Source: Deltaproteobacteria bacterium (GTDB taxonomy: Bacteria > Desulfobacterota > Binatia > Binatales > Binataceae). From it: a DNA stretch of 64,000 nucleotides. The notes below the pieces were generated by a model, which had not been told where the DNA came from, did no database searches, and saw only the letters and a list, made by a program, of their open reading frames with translations. The position numbers and the translations under genes are program-made. Where the stretch lies: contig JAJXZF010000045.1 in the NCBI GenBank assembly GCA_021780225.1, forward strand, positions 1-64,000. Direction: 5' to 3'. Shown piece after piece: positions 9,262 to 19,515 of this stretch. Position 1 is the first letter of the stretch. Each line of letters opens with the position of its first letter.

Positions 9262-10428
9262 TCAATAATCGCGGACCTGATCGAGATAGCCGCGGTAATT
9301 GCGTGTGATTTCGGCCAGCGAATCGCCGCCGAATTTTTCCAGAAATGCGCGCGCCAACTCGAAGGCGACCACGGTTTCCGCGATCACGGCGGCGGCCGGA
9401 ATTGCGCAAACGTCGGAACGCTCGATCGCGCCGACGGCCTCCGCCTTGGTTTTGAGGTCAACCGACTTCAACGGGCGCATCAGGGTCGAAAGCGGCTTGA
9501 ACGCGACGCGCACGCGCATCGGCTCGCCCGTCGTCATCCCGCCTTCGGTGCCGCCGGAGTTGTTGGAATGGCGGGTGAACCTGCGCGCGGATGAGTCGTA
9601 GCCGATTTCGTCGTGCAATGCGGAACCGCGCACGCGCGCGGCTTGAAAGCCGATGCCGATTTCGACGCCTTTGACCGCCTGCAGGCTGAGCAGCGCCTGC
9701 GCGAGGCGGCCGTCGAGCTTGCGATCCCATTGCACGTGGCTGCCGAGACCGACCGGCAGGCCGGCCGCAATCACTTCAACCACGCCGCCGAGCGTGTCGC
9801 CTTCCTTTTTGCAGGCGTCGATTTCCGCGATAATCGCCCGCTCCGCCTCGGCGTCGGCTACGCGCACCTGCGACTCCTCGGCGATGCGCGCGAGTTCATC
9901 GAGGCCGAGATTTGGCGGCACTCGCGCTTCGGTCGAGCCGATGCTGGCGACGTAGCCGAGGACCTTGACGCCGAAGGGCGACAGCAGTTGGCGGGCGAAC
10001 GAGCCTGCCGCCACGCGCATCGTGGTTTCCCGGGCCGAGGCCCGTTCCAGCACGTCGCGGATATCTTCGAGGTTGTATTTGAGGACGCCGGCGAGATCGG
10101 CGTGACCCGGTCGGGGACGCGTGACGACTTTGGCCTCGCCGCGATTGGCGGGGTCCGCGGACATCCGCTTTTCCCAGTTCTTGAAGTCGCGATTCTCGAC
10201 GATCAGCGTTACCGGGCTGCCCATCGTACGCCCGAACCTGATTCCCGAAACGACGCGCGCCTCGTCCCGCTCGATCGCCATCCGGCCGCCCCGGCCGTAG
10301 CCTTTCTGTCGGCGCGCGAGATCGCGGTTGATGGCGGCGAGGTCAATCTCGAACCCCGCCGGCGCGCCTTCGATAACGGCCACCAGCTCCGGTCCGTGGG
10401 ATTCTCCTGCGGTAAGAAAACGCAACAT
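9262..10428 (-). CDS. aroC: chorismate synthase
   Basis: MLRFLTAGESHGPELVAVIEGAPAGFEID...RRQKGYGRGGRMAIERDEARVVSGIRFGRTMGSPVTL. Start at MLRFLTAGESHG preferred over ORF start 10464. Confidence 0.96.
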   Translation of the reverse strand: MLRFLTAGESHGPELVAVIEGAPAGFEIDLAAINRDLARRQKGYGRGGRMAIERDEARVVSGIRFGRTMGSPVTLIVENRDFKNWEKRMSADPANRGEAKVVTRPRPGHADLAGVLKYNLEDIRDVLERASARETTMRVAAGSFARQLLSPFGVKVLGYVASIGSTEARVPPNLGLDELARIAEESQVRVADAEAERAIIAEIDACKKEGDTLGGVVEVIAAGLPVGLGSHVQWDRKLDGRLAQALLSLQAVKGVEIGIGFQAARVRGSALHDEIGYDSSARRFTRHSNNSGGTEGGMTTGEPMRVRVAFKPLSTLMRPLKSVDLKTKAEAVGAIERSDVCAIPAAAVIAETVVAFELARAFLEKFGGDSLAEITRNYRGYLDQVRDY

Positions 10429-10646
10429 CCAAATAACTTTACCCGGAAGCTCGCTGGGGTGCATCCGGGGGCTTCCGATTCAACCAGAGAAGCCCGGTTC
10501 GGGGAAGAGTCATCCTACTGAGCATTAAAAGTCGCAATTTGTTCATCAAGCATTCCAAGTGAATTAAAGCGCCATTTATACCGCAACAATCCGCCGATGG
10601 TTCTCTTCGGAAGCCCTGTTTCGTGGGCCGGAGGAGATCATTGAAA

Positions 10647-12311
10647 ATGAAACATCCGCAACGAAGACGCGTCGGGAGGCGGCTCGCGGCCTTCGCAGCC
10701 GGCTTGGGTCTGCTTGGTGCGGCCGGTTTCGCGAATCCGGCGTTCGCGCGATCGCGCGGGGGACAGAGTGCGGAAACGCTGACCCCGATTCAGCACATCG
10801 TCGTAATCTTTCAGGAGAACGTATCGTTCGATCACTACTTCGCGACCTATCCGTACGCCGCGAATACCGACGGCACGACCTTCGAGCCGGCGAAGGATCA
10901 TCGGGGCACGCCGACCGTCAACGGATTGGGAACGCTGGTCGAGGGCGAGCCGAGCGGAGTGCTGCTCACGGCCAATCCCAACACCTACAGCGGCTCGCGC
11001 GCGAATCCATTCCGGCTTTCGCACAGCCAGGCTTCCACCTGCGACCAGGATCACAATTACGGCGCGGAGCAGTTGGCGTTCGATTTCGGCCTGATGGACA
11101 ATTTTCCGGATACCGTCGGTTCGGGCAGTTGCGGCGGATTCGATTACGGTCACGGCAACGCGATCGTGATGGGCTACTTTGACGGCAACACCGTCACCGG
11201 GGTCTGGAATTACGCTCAACACTACGCGATAAGCGACAACTCGTTCGGCACGACCTTTGGTCCTTCGACGCCGGGCGCGCTGAATCTTATCGCCGGAAGC
11301 ACCTACGGCGCGAAGATCATCACGGGCGGCAGCCCGAAAGTGGTGGCGACCAACGGTTCGGGAATCGGCACGCTGGTCGGCGATCTCGATCCGGCGGGCG
11401 ACCCCTGCTCGGGCGGCACGACGATCGGCATGACCGGCACGAATATCGGCGATCTGCTGAACGCGAAAGGCGTGAGCTGGGGATGGTTCGAAGGCGGTTT
11501 CGATCTGCAAACGACGAATCCGAACGGCACCACCGGGTGCAACCGGTCGAGTCCCGCGACCCCGGCCAACGGCGGTCCGATGCAGGACTACATTCCGCAT
11601 CACGAGCCGTTCCAGTATTACGCTTCGACGCAGAACCTGAATCACACGCGTCCGAGCGTGCCGGCCGCGATGTACGGCACGAGCGCGGACACCGGCGCGA
11701 ACCATCAATACGACATCAACGATCTATTCGCCGCGATGCAGGCTGGAAATATGCCGGCGGTGACTTTCATCAAGGCGCCGGGATGGGGCGACGGCCACGC
11801 GGGTTATTCCGATCCGCTGCTCGAACAGACCTTCCTCGTCAACACGATCAACACGATCGAGAAGTCGAAGTTCTGGATGAATACGGCGATCATCATCAAC
11901 TATGACGACTCCGACGGCTGGTACGATCACCAGATGAATCCGATCGTCAACTCGTCGGCGCTGACGAATTCCAATCAGGCCCAGTACGGCGACAACCTCA
12001 CCGGAACGGGCAAATGCGGCAACGGCGCGCCGCTGTTGACGGACGACAATGGAAACCCGATACAGGGACGATGCGGCTACGGACCGCGCCTGGTCTTCAT
12101 GGTGCTCTCGCCCTACGCGAAGCAAAACTACGTTGACCATACGCTGACCGACCAAAGCTCGATCATCCGGTTCATTGAGGACAATTGGGGTTTGCCGCGG
12201 ATCGGCAACGGTTCGTACGACGCGATCGCCGGGCCGATCGCCAACATGTTCGATTTCGCCGATCGGGAAAACGCGGAGCCGCTGATTCTCGATCCGGCCA
12301 CCGGCGACTGA
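10647..12311 (+). CDS. secreted phosphoesterase family protein (phospholipase C / acid phosphatase-like)
   Basis: Arg-rich N-terminal signal followed by IQHIVVIFQENVSFDHYFATYPYAANTDGT and IIINYDDSDGWYDHQMNP, typical of the phosphoesterase/PLC family (PF04185). ATG at 10647 downstream of GGAGGAG; an in-frame TTG at 10641 is also possible. Confidence 0.88.
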   Translation: MKHPQRRRVGRRLAAFAAGLGLLGAAGFANPAFARSRGGQSAETLTPIQHIVVIFQENVSFDHYFATYPYAANTDGTTFEPAKDHRGTPTVNGLGTLVEGEPSGVLLTANPNTYSGSRANPFRLSHSQASTCDQDHNYGAEQLAFDFGLMDNFPDTVGSGSCGGFDYGHGNAIVMGYFDGNTVTGVWNYAQHYAISDNSFGTTFGPSTPGALNLIAGSTYGAKIITGGSPKVVATNGSGIGTLVGDLDPAGDPCSGGTTIGMTGTNIGDLLNAKGVSWGWFEGGFDLQTTNPNGTTGCNRSSPATPANGGPMQDYIPHHEPFQYYASTQNLNHTRPSVPAAMYGTSADTGANHQYDINDLFAAMQAGNMPAVTFIKAPGWGDGHAGYSDPLLEQTFLVNTINTIEKSKFWMNTAIIINYDDSDGWYDHQMNPIVNSSALTNSNQAQYGDNLTGTGKCGNGAPLLTDDNGNPIQGRCGYGPRLVFMVLSPYAKQNYVDHTLTDQSSIIRFIEDNWGLPRIGNGSYDAIAGPIANMFDFADRENAEPLILDPATGD

Positions 12312-12355
12312 GCACGACCGCGATCGGTAATTCAGTATCGCAGTTGCGGAAACAG

Positions 12356-12397
12356 CCCGGCGCGCGATTCGTCAAGCATCGCGCGCCGGGTTTATTT
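12356..12397 (+). terminator. Rho-independent terminator at the end of the phosphoesterase gene
   Basis: Perfect 13-bp stem CCCGGCGCGCGAT / ATCGCGCGCCGGG, 9-nt loop, followed by TTTATTT. Confidence 0.85.
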
Positions 12398-12436
12398 AAT
12401 CGCGGAAAATTTTCGCTCCGATTATCCGCCGCGGCG

Positions 12437-12898
12437 TCAGCCGTCCTTGAAATTCCGGCCCTTGAGCATCCGCGACACGGTGCATTCCATCACTTCCTCG
12501 TTGTTTTGGTTCAGCACGCGATGGATGAAGGTTACGATGCCGCGGTCGCCCTTGCTGGTCGGGCGCGCCGCCGTCACTTCGACCGTTACGCGCATCGTGT
12601 CGCCGGCGAACAGCGGCCGTTTGAAAGCCATCTTGTCCACGCCGACCAGCGCCAGCCCGACGCCGTGGATGCATCCGCTAAGAATGATCAGCCCCTCGGT
12701 GAATGAAAAAATCAGCGCGCCGGGAGCGAACCGTTTGGGATGGAGCGATCTGCGTTTTACGTATTCCTCGCTGATGAACAGTTCCTCGAAGAAACCGCCA
12801 AGCGCGACGAATTGCGAGATTTCAGCGTCGCCGACCGTTCGCGAAAGCGTTTCGATCCGATCGCCGACTTTCCAGTCTTCGAAATAGCGGGCGTCCAT
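12437..12898 (-). CDS. MaoC-like dehydratase (hot-dog fold)
   Basis: MDARYFEDWKVGDRIETLSRTVGDAEISQFVALGG...FAGDTMRVTVEVTAARPTSKGDRGIVTFIHRVLNQNNEEVME. Confidence 0.88.
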   Translation of the reverse strand: MDARYFEDWKVGDRIETLSRTVGDAEISQFVALGGFFEELFISEEYVKRRSLHPKRFAPGALIFSFTEGLIILSGCIHGVGLALVGVDKMAFKRPLFAGDTMRVTVEVTAARPTSKGDRGIVTFIHRVLNQNNEEVMECTVSRMLKGRNFKDG

Positions 12899-12937
12899 GA
12901 TTCTCCTTCCAGAAGCAAATTATTATTGGTCACAAAG

Positions 12938-13708
12938 TCAGTCCCACATCAGTCCGCCGTCGACATTGATCGATTGTCCGGTGATATTATCGGCGTCCGA
13001 CGACGCGAGGAACGCGGCGACCTTCGCGATATCGTCGGACGAATTCGATCGGCCCAGCGGGATCGTCGCGTCGAGGCGGCGAACCGCTTCCTCTTCGCTC
13101 ACGCCCCGCTTTGGCGCCATCTCCTTCATCAGCGTATCGAACATGTGCGTGCGGGTGACGCCGGGACAGATGGCGTTGACGTTGATATTGTGGCGGGCGA
13201 GCTGCGCCGCCGCCACCCGCGTCATCGCGATTACCGCGCCCTTCGTGCCGGCGTATGCGATATTCGACGTGCCGCGATAGCCTTTGCCGGCGATCGACGC
13301 GATATTGATAATCTTCCCCGATTTTTGCCTGACCATCTCGCGCGCCGTCCGCTGCATGCAGAAAAACAGGCCGCGCGCGTTCACCGCGTGCATCCAGTCC
13401 CAGTCGGCCTCGGTCACGTCGAAGAAGCCGAGGCTGCGCGTGACGCCGGCGTTGTTGACCAAAATATCGACGCGGCCGAATTCGGCGGTGGTCCGGCGCA
13501 CCAGTTCGTCTATTTCCTCGACTTTCGCGAGGTCGGTATGCAGCAGCAGGCCGCGCCCGCCAAGCTCGCCCATCACCGCTTCGCCGCTGTCGCGATCGAC
13601 CTCGGCCGCCACCACCTGCGCGCCTTCCGCCGCGAAGCGGAGCGCCATCGCGCGGCCCATCCCGCGCCCCGCGCCGGTGATGATCGCAATTTTGTTTTCC
13701 AGCTTCAT
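12938..13708 (-). CDS. SDR family oxidoreductase
   Basis: KIAIITGAGRGMGRAMALRFAAEGAQVVAAEVD...DILVNNAGVTRS...YAGTKGAV (YxxxK). Start chosen at MKLENKIAI; the ORF extends to 13750. Confidence 0.9.
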   Translation of the reverse strand: MKLENKIAIITGAGRGMGRAMALRFAAEGAQVVAAEVDRDSGEAVMGELGGRGLLLHTDLAKVEEIDELVRRTTAEFGRVDILVNNAGVTRSLGFFDVTEADWDWMHAVNARGLFFCMQRTAREMVRQKSGKIINIASIAGKGYRGTSNIAYAGTKGAVIAMTRVAAAQLARHNINVNAICPGVTRTHMFDTLMKEMAPKRGVSEEEAVRRLDATIPLGRSNSSDDIAKVAAFLASSDADNITGQSINVDGGLMWD

Positions 13709-13815
13709 CGCGCGCGTCTCCTTCGATGGATTAACGGGCTTGTAGCGCAACCGGGTTCCGCCGTACAGCGCGGCGGCGTATGGCCGGGACGCGCGGCGCC
13801 GATATACATTGATCG

Positions 13816-16275
13816 ATGGCGATGAGAGCGCGGGTGGTAATCGTCGGCGCGGCGGGCGGCGTCGAGCAGCTCACCTATGCGATTCCGCCGGCCCTCGCTG
13901 GACGCCTCGACTGCGGCCATCGCGTGCTGGTTCCCCTGCGATCGCGCCGGATGACCGGCCTCGTCACCGAGGTCGGCGCGAATCTCGAAAGCGGCGGCGC
14001 CGAGCCGCGCGAAATTATCGAGCTGCTGGAAGCGGCGCCGCTTTTCGATCGCGCCCATATCCGCCTCGTCGAATTTCTTTCCGCCTATTATCTGGCGTCC
14101 GTCGCCGACGCCTATCGCGCCGTGATGCCGGCGGTTGCGCGCGTCGAATCAGGCCGCGCCTACCAGCTCGGCGCACGGCCCGACCCGCTCCGGCGGGCGG
14201 CGCTGAGCACGCTGGAGGGAGCGCTGCTTGACGCGCTCGGCGCGCGGCCGCGCACCGCCCGCCAGCTTGCGCGCTTTGGCGGCCGCCGCGAGGTCGAGGG
14301 CGCGCTGGCGCGTCTCGTCGGAGAAGGACTCGTCGTGGTGCGCGACGCGACCCGCGGCCGTCATCGCGATACGACCCGCTTGATGGTCCGCAGCATCGCC
14401 CGCGACCCCGCGATCGCGGTGCGGGGCCTGCGCCAGCGCGAGTTGCTCGCGCGGCTCGATCGCGCCGGCGCGGACGGGATCGAGCTTGCCGCGCTTGCCG
14501 CCGGGACGCCTTCCGCGCGCACGGTCGTGAGCGCGCTGTCCGCCCGCGGCCTCGTCGAAATCGCGCCGGCCGCCGCGCCGGGCGGCGGCGACGGTCGAAT
14601 TCAGCACGAACCGACGCCCGATCAGGCCGCCGCGATCGCCGCGGTCGCGCCCGCGATTCGCGATCGCCGCTTCGAGACCTTCCTGCTCTGGGGCGTGACC
14701 GCCAGCGGCAAGACCGAAGTCTATCTGCGCCTTGCGGAGGAAGCGCTTGCGCAAAATCGGCGCGCGCTCGTGATGACGCCGGAAATCGCGCTGGCCGACC
14801 AGATCGTCCGATCGTTCCGCGCCCGTTTCGGCGCGCGCGTCGGCGTCGTGCACAGCGCCCAGAACGTCGCCGAGCGATGGGCCTCGTGGTCGGCCGCGCT
14901 GGCCGGCGATTGCCGCATCATGATCGGCCCGCGGTCGGCGGTTTTCGCGCCGCTGCGCGGCCTCGGCCTGATCGTTGTCGACGAAGAGCACGATCCCGCC
15001 TACAAGAACGAAGAAGGCATCCGCTACCACGCGCGCGATCTAGCCGTCGCGCTCGGACGTTTCAGCGATTGTCCGGTGATGCTCGGTTCCGCGACGCCCT
15101 CGGCGGAATCCTTCGTCAACGCGCGGCGCGGACGCTACCGGATGCTGCGGATGCCGCGCCGGATCGGCGACCGCGCGCTGGCCGAGGTCGAGATCGTCGA
15201 TCTGCGGGAGCATCCGCACGCCGGCGATCGCAATCGCACCGGTCCGCCGCATGCGGAACCGCCCCCGCCCGACGCCGTGCCGCTTTCGCCGCCGCTGGTC
15301 GAAGCGCTGCGCGCCAATCTCGCCGGCGGCGGCCAATCGGTGATCTTTCTGAACCGCCGCGGCTATCACAATTTTCTGCAATGCCATCTCTGCGGCAACG
15401 TCATCGCCTGCGGCAATTGTTCGGTCAGCCTGACGTTTCATCTGCGCGACCGATCGCTGCGATGCCACTACTGCGGCGAAAGCGTCGCCGCCCCGGATCG
15501 CTGTCCGGAATGCGACGGTTACGGATTGGCGGGACAGGGCTTCGGCACCGAGCGGCTGGCGCAGGCGCTTGCGGAAATCCTGCCCGACGCGCGCATCGAA
15601 CGGATGGACAGCGACACCAGCGGCCGGCGCGGCGCCCGCGGCGCGATTCTCGCCCGTCTCGCCCGCGGCGAACTGGATATCCTGGTCGGCACGCAGATGA
15701 TCGCGAAAGGCTTCGATTTTCCGGGCGTGACGCTGGTCGGCGTGGTGATGGCCGACTTGACGCTCAACCTGCCCGATTACCGATCGGCCGAGCGGACCTT
15801 CCAATTGCTGACGCAGGTGGCCGGGCGCGCCGGACGCGGCGAGCGGCCCGGCCGCGTGCTGATTCAGACCTACGCGCCCCATCATTACAGCATCCGCGCC
15901 GCCCGCGATCAGGATTACGCCCGCTTCATCCGGCGTGAGCTTGATCTGCGGCGCGACCTGATGTACCCGCCGTTCGCGCGGCTGGCGCTGGTGCGGATCG
16001 AAGGAATGGACGCCGCACGCGCCGGCGCGATCGCGGCGGCCGCCGCCGCGGCGCTTGCCCGCGACGCGAAACCCGACGCGATGCGCGTGCTTGGTCCGGC
16101 CCCCGCGCCGATCGAACGGATCAAGGGCCGCTACCGCTTTCAGGTGATGCTGAAGGCCAACGAGCTGAAGGACCTGCGCGGCGCGCTTACCGCGATGCGC
16201 GCGCAAATCGCGCCGCGCGCCGCGCGCGATCGCGTGCGGCTCGCCATCGATATAGATCCCGTCAACATGCTCTGA
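13816..16275 (+). CDS. priA: primosomal protein N' (replication restart helicase)
   Basis: LLWGVTASGKTEVYLRLAEEAL; VDEEHDPAYKNEEG; zinc-binding CHLCGNVIACGNCSVSLTFHLRDRSLRCHYCGESVAAPDRCPECDG; GTERLAQAL. Confidence 0.96.
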   Translation: MAMRARVVIVGAAGGVEQLTYAIPPALAGRLDCGHRVLVPLRSRRMTGLVTEVGANLESGGAEPREIIELLEAAPLFDRAHIRLVEFLSAYYLASVADAYRAVMPAVARVESGRAYQLGARPDPLRRAALSTLEGALLDALGARPRTARQLARFGGRREVEGALARLVGEGLVVVRDATRGRHRDTTRLMVRSIARDPAIAVRGLRQRELLARLDRAGADGIELAALAAGTPSARTVVSALSARGLVEIAPAAAPGGGDGRIQHEPTPDQAAAIAAVAPAIRDRRFETFLLWGVTASGKTEVYLRLAEEALAQNRRALVMTPEIALADQIVRSFRARFGARVGVVHSAQNVAERWASWSAALAGDCRIMIGPRSAVFAPLRGLGLIVVDEEHDPAYKNEEGIRYHARDLAVALGRFSDCPVMLGSATPSAESFVNARRGRYRMLRMPRRIGDRALAEVEIVDLREHPHAGDRNRTGPPHAEPPPPDAVPLSPPLVEALRANLAGGGQSVIFLNRRGYHNFLQCHLCGNVIACGNCSVSLTFHLRDRSLRCHYCGESVAAPDRCPECDGYGLAGQGFGTERLAQALAEILPDARIERMDSDTSGRRGARGAILARLARGELDILVGTQMIAKGFDFPGVTLVGVVMADLTLNLPDYRSAERTFQLLTQVAGRAGRGERPGRVLIQTYAPHHYSIRAARDQDYARFIRRELDLRRDLMYPPFARLALVRIEGMDAARAGAIAAAAAAALARDAKPDAMRVLGPAPAPIERIKGRYRFQVMLKANELKDLRGALTAMRAQIAPRAARDRVRLAIDIDPVNML

Positions 16276-16291
16276 CAGGATCCGCGCGGCG

Positions 16292-16639
16292 CTATTTTCG
16301 GCGCACGATCACGGCCGTTCCATACGCCGCGATCTCGCTCATCATCCCCGCGATTTCGTTGCAATCGAAGCGCATCGCCAGCACCGCGTTGCCGCCGCGT
16401 TCCATCACCGCCAGCCGCAGCCGTTCGATCGCCTGGTTGCGGCTGTCCGTCAGCAGTTGCGTATAGCCGCGCGCCTCGCCGCCGAACACGGTGCGCAGGC
16501 TCGCCCCGAAATTGGAAAAAACATTGCGCGCCCGCACCACCAGGCCAAAGACCTCGCCCAGCACCTGCGTGACTTCATATCCGGGCAGATCGTTCATCGT
16601 CGAGACGATTACTTTGTCGATCGCGTCATCGCTGTCCAT
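16292..16639 (-). CDS. YbjQ/UPF0145 family heavy-metal-binding-domain protein
   Basis: VSTMNDLPGYEVTQVLGEVFGLVVRARNVFSNFGASLRTVFGGEARGYTQLLTDSRNQAIERL...GGNAVLAMRFD. Confidence 0.88.
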   Translation of the reverse strand: MDSDDAIDKVIVSTMNDLPGYEVTQVLGEVFGLVVRARNVFSNFGASLRTVFGGEARGYTQLLTDSRNQAIERLRLAVMERGGNAVLAMRFDCNEIAGMMSEIAAYGTAVIVRRK

Positions 16640-16790
16640 CCGATGAGCGTAAATGCGCGTCCGGCGGGCGGCAATCCGCTTTTGCGCGGGCCGGCCGGGC
16701 GGACGCGCTCAATTTTGCGTAACGCGCCGATTTCGCTACCATCGCGAATATCGCCGCGCCGGTGCGCGGCGCCGAGGAGCATCGATCGCA

Positions 16791-17687
16791 ATGGAAATTC
16801 CGGCGCCGATTCATGAGCTTGACGCCGTGATGGACGACGGGGCCGTCCTTCGTATCCGCCAACACGGCAATCCCGCCGGTCCGCGCCTTGCGCTGAGCCA
16901 CGGCAACGGCCTTGCGATCGACGGCTACCTGCCGTTCTGGCAGCCGCTGTGCGCGCGCTACGAACTGGTTCTGTTCGATTTCCGCAATCACGGTCGCAAT
17001 CCGCTCCATCGCTTCGCCAATCACAATTGGCCGAATTTCATCCGCGACCTCGAGGTCGTCCATCGCAAAATCGAGGCGGAATTGGGCCACAAGCCGATCG
17101 CCGGCGTGTTTCATTCCCTTTCGGCCGTCACCGCCACGATGCATGCGCATCAGTACGGGCGGCGCTTCGATCCGCTGGTGCTGTTCGATCCGCCGTTCTA
17201 TCCGCGTGACGGCCATCCCTTGCGTGATCGCCACGTCGCCGGCGAAGACGGCATCGCCGAACGCGCCGCGCGCCGCAACGAAAGCTTCGCCGCTCCGGAG
17301 GATCTGGCGCGGCAGTTCCGCAAATACTTTCCCAACTGGGTTCCCGGCGCGCATGAGCTGATGGCCCGCGCCACGCTGCGCTACGACGAAGCCGGCAAGC
17401 GCTGGACGCTCGCCTGCCCGCGCGAGTTCGAGGCGCACGTTTTTCGCAGCAATCGCGAAACCACCGGATGGACCGCGCTCGGGCGCGTTCCGGCCGCGGT
17501 CAAGTTGATTTGCGCCGATCCGAAATTCGGCGACGGCCCGGCGCTGATCGGAAAGGCGGTTTCAGCGGAAGCGCCGGTCGAGTACGAGTTCATTCCGGAG
17601 ACGACGCATTTCCTGCAAATCGAAAAACCCGCCGAGTGTATCCGCGCGATGGAGACCTTTCTGCGCGCGCGGAAATTCATCGACTGA
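16791..17687 (+). CDS. alpha/beta hydrolase
   Basis: PRLALSHGNGLAIDGYLPFWQPLCARYELVLFDFRNHGRNPLH ... HSLSAVTATMHA; start chosen at MEIPAPIHELD. Confidence 0.85.
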   Translation: MEIPAPIHELDAVMDDGAVLRIRQHGNPAGPRLALSHGNGLAIDGYLPFWQPLCARYELVLFDFRNHGRNPLHRFANHNWPNFIRDLEVVHRKIEAELGHKPIAGVFHSLSAVTATMHAHQYGRRFDPLVLFDPPFYPRDGHPLRDRHVAGEDGIAERAARRNESFAAPEDLARQFRKYFPNWVPGAHELMARATLRYDEAGKRWTLACPREFEAHVFRSNRETTGWTALGRVPAAVKLICADPKFGDGPALIGKAVSAEAPVEYEFIPETTHFLQIEKPAECIRAMETFLRARKFID

Positions 17688-17696
17688 CCGGTTCCG

Positions 17697-18557
17697 TTGA
17701 ACGTGAAAAAATCCTCCGCGCATCCCGAAGCGCCCGCCAAATCGGCGCGCCGCCGCATCCAGCCGCCGGTCGTCGCGATCAATGGCCTGGTCGTCGAGCG
17801 CGACGCCCCTATCCTCAATTCGATCGACTGGCGCGTCGCGCGCGGCGAGCACTGGGTCATCCTCGGCGCCAACGGCTCGGGCAAGACCTCGATGCTGAGC
17901 ACGCTGACCGGATACATGCCGCCGACCGCCGGCGAAATCGTCCTGCTCGGCGAAACCTACGGACGCAGCGATTGGCGCGAGCTGCGCAAGCGCGTCGGCA
18001 TCATCAGCTCCGCCATCCTCAACCTGATGGAAGGCCACGAGACGGCGCTGTCCGCCGTGATCAGCGGGCGGCATGCGATGCTCGGGATGTGGGGCGAAGC
18101 CGGCGCCGGCGAACGCGCCGACGCGATGCGCATCCTGCGCCAGATCGAGGCGGCCCATCTGCGCGATCGGCCGTGGCGCTTTTTATCGCAGGGCGAGCGC
18201 CAGCGCGTCTTGATCGGGCGGGCGCTGATGGCGCGGCCGGAGCTGCTGATCCTCGATGAACCGTGCGCAGGTCTCGATCCGGTCGCGCGCGAACATTTCG
18301 TTCAGTTCCTCGAACGGCTGGCCCGCCGCCGCGGCGCGCCGACGCTGCTGCTGGTCACCCATCATGTCGAGGAGATCATGCCGGCCTTTTCGCACGTTCT
18401 GGTACTGGCCGGCGGGCGCGTGCTGGCGCAGGGACCGAAGCCGCGCGTGCTGACGTCGGCGACGCTCTCGCGCGCCTTCGGCGCGCCAGTGCGCTTGCGC
18501 CTGAAAGCGGGGCGTTATTCGCTCTCCGTCCGCCCGTCCGCGAAGGTCGTTATTTAA
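17697..18557 (+). CDS. ABC transporter ATP-binding protein
   Basis: VILGANGSGKTSMLSTLTGYMPPTAGEI (Walker A), LSQGERQRVLIGRALMARPELLILDEPCAGLDP (signature + Walker B). TTG start. Confidence 0.93.
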   Translation: MNVKKSSAHPEAPAKSARRRIQPPVVAINGLVVERDAPILNSIDWRVARGEHWVILGANGSGKTSMLSTLTGYMPPTAGEIVLLGETYGRSDWRELRKRVGIISSAILNLMEGHETALSAVISGRHAMLGMWGEAGAGERADAMRILRQIEAAHLRDRPWRFLSQGERQRVLIGRALMARPELLILDEPCAGLDPVAREHFVQFLERLARRRGAPTLLLVTHHVEEIMPAFSHVLVLAGGRVLAQGPKPRVLTSATLSRAFGAPVRLRLKAGRYSLSVRPSAKVVI

Positions 18558-18972
18558 CGCACGCGAAGAATCGGGATAATCGCGCCAGTTTTGGCGATGC
18601 GGCCGCCGCGCCGCCTGAAAACATCGTCTATCGAACGCCAGCCGGGATAAATCGTCAAACCGTCTTGGCTCATGGCGGGCGCGACCGAGACTCACCGATA
18701 TGCGATCGATTAGAATTGCCGCAACGGGAGAAACGGGCGGGCAAGCTCAAATATCAAGAGAAAATTCCGGGAGTGAGGCGATTAATAAAACCAACTTCAT
18801 GATTCCGCTAAATCCGGGTTCCGACAAGAGTATTCGTCAAACGAATCGCGGAGCTTTGCGGATCTTCCGTTCGTCATCTTACATTTCAAAAAGCTGGTCG
18901 CGCGATCCGCAAGATGGATCTTCAAGGGCGTCCGGCGGCTCTGCTAATATTGGGTGTTGACGCGCTTAACCG

Positions 18973-19515
18973 ATGGCTCTGCTAAGAATTCGCAAATATC
19001 CGGAAGACGTGCTCAAGCAGCCCGCCCGTCCGGTCGAAAATATCAACGGCTCGCTCAATTCCTTCGTCGAGAGCATGACCCAGACGATGTACGCCGCGCC
19101 GGGCGTCGGACTTGCCGCACCGCAGGTCGGCGACTCCCGCCGGATTGTCGTGCTCGACACCGATCACGATAATATCGGGAAACATCTCCTTAAGCTGATC
19201 AATCCCGTTATCGTCGAAGCCGAAGGATCGATTACCTGGGAGGAAGGCTGCCTGTCGGTGGTCGATTTCACCGCCGACGTTGAGCGGCACGCGAAAGTGC
19301 TGGTCCGCGCATGGACGCTTGACGAAAAGGAAATCGAAATCGAGGCGGCCGATCTGCTCGCCGTCGCGCTCCAGCATGAAATCGACCATCTCGACGGCCG
19401 CCTGTTCATCGACCGTATCAGCCGGATCAAGCGCGAACTGTACCGCCGCAAGCGCCTGAAGATGATCAAGGAGGGCAAACCCGATGGTAAGCCCCCCGCC
19501 GCCGCCCGCATCTGA
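18973..19515 (+). CDS. def: peptide deformylase
   Basis: APGVGLAAPQVGDSRRIVVLD; EEGCLSV; ALQHEIDHLDGRLFIDR. Confidence 0.96.
   Translation: MALLRIRKYPEDVLKQPARPVENINGSLNSFVESMTQTMYAAPGVGLAAPQVGDSRRIVVLDTDHDNIGKHLLKLINPVIVEAEGSITWEEGCLSVVDFTADVERHAKVLVRAWTLDEKEIEIEAADLLAVALQHEIDHLDGRLFIDRISRIKRELYRRKRLKMIKEGKPDGKPPAAARI

Noticed and set aside
13984-16230. GC-rich Ala/Arg repeats in priA (e.g. GCGGCGGCCGCCGCCGCGGCG)
   Set aside because: Simple consequence of Ala-rich coding in high-GC DNA, not a functional repeat.
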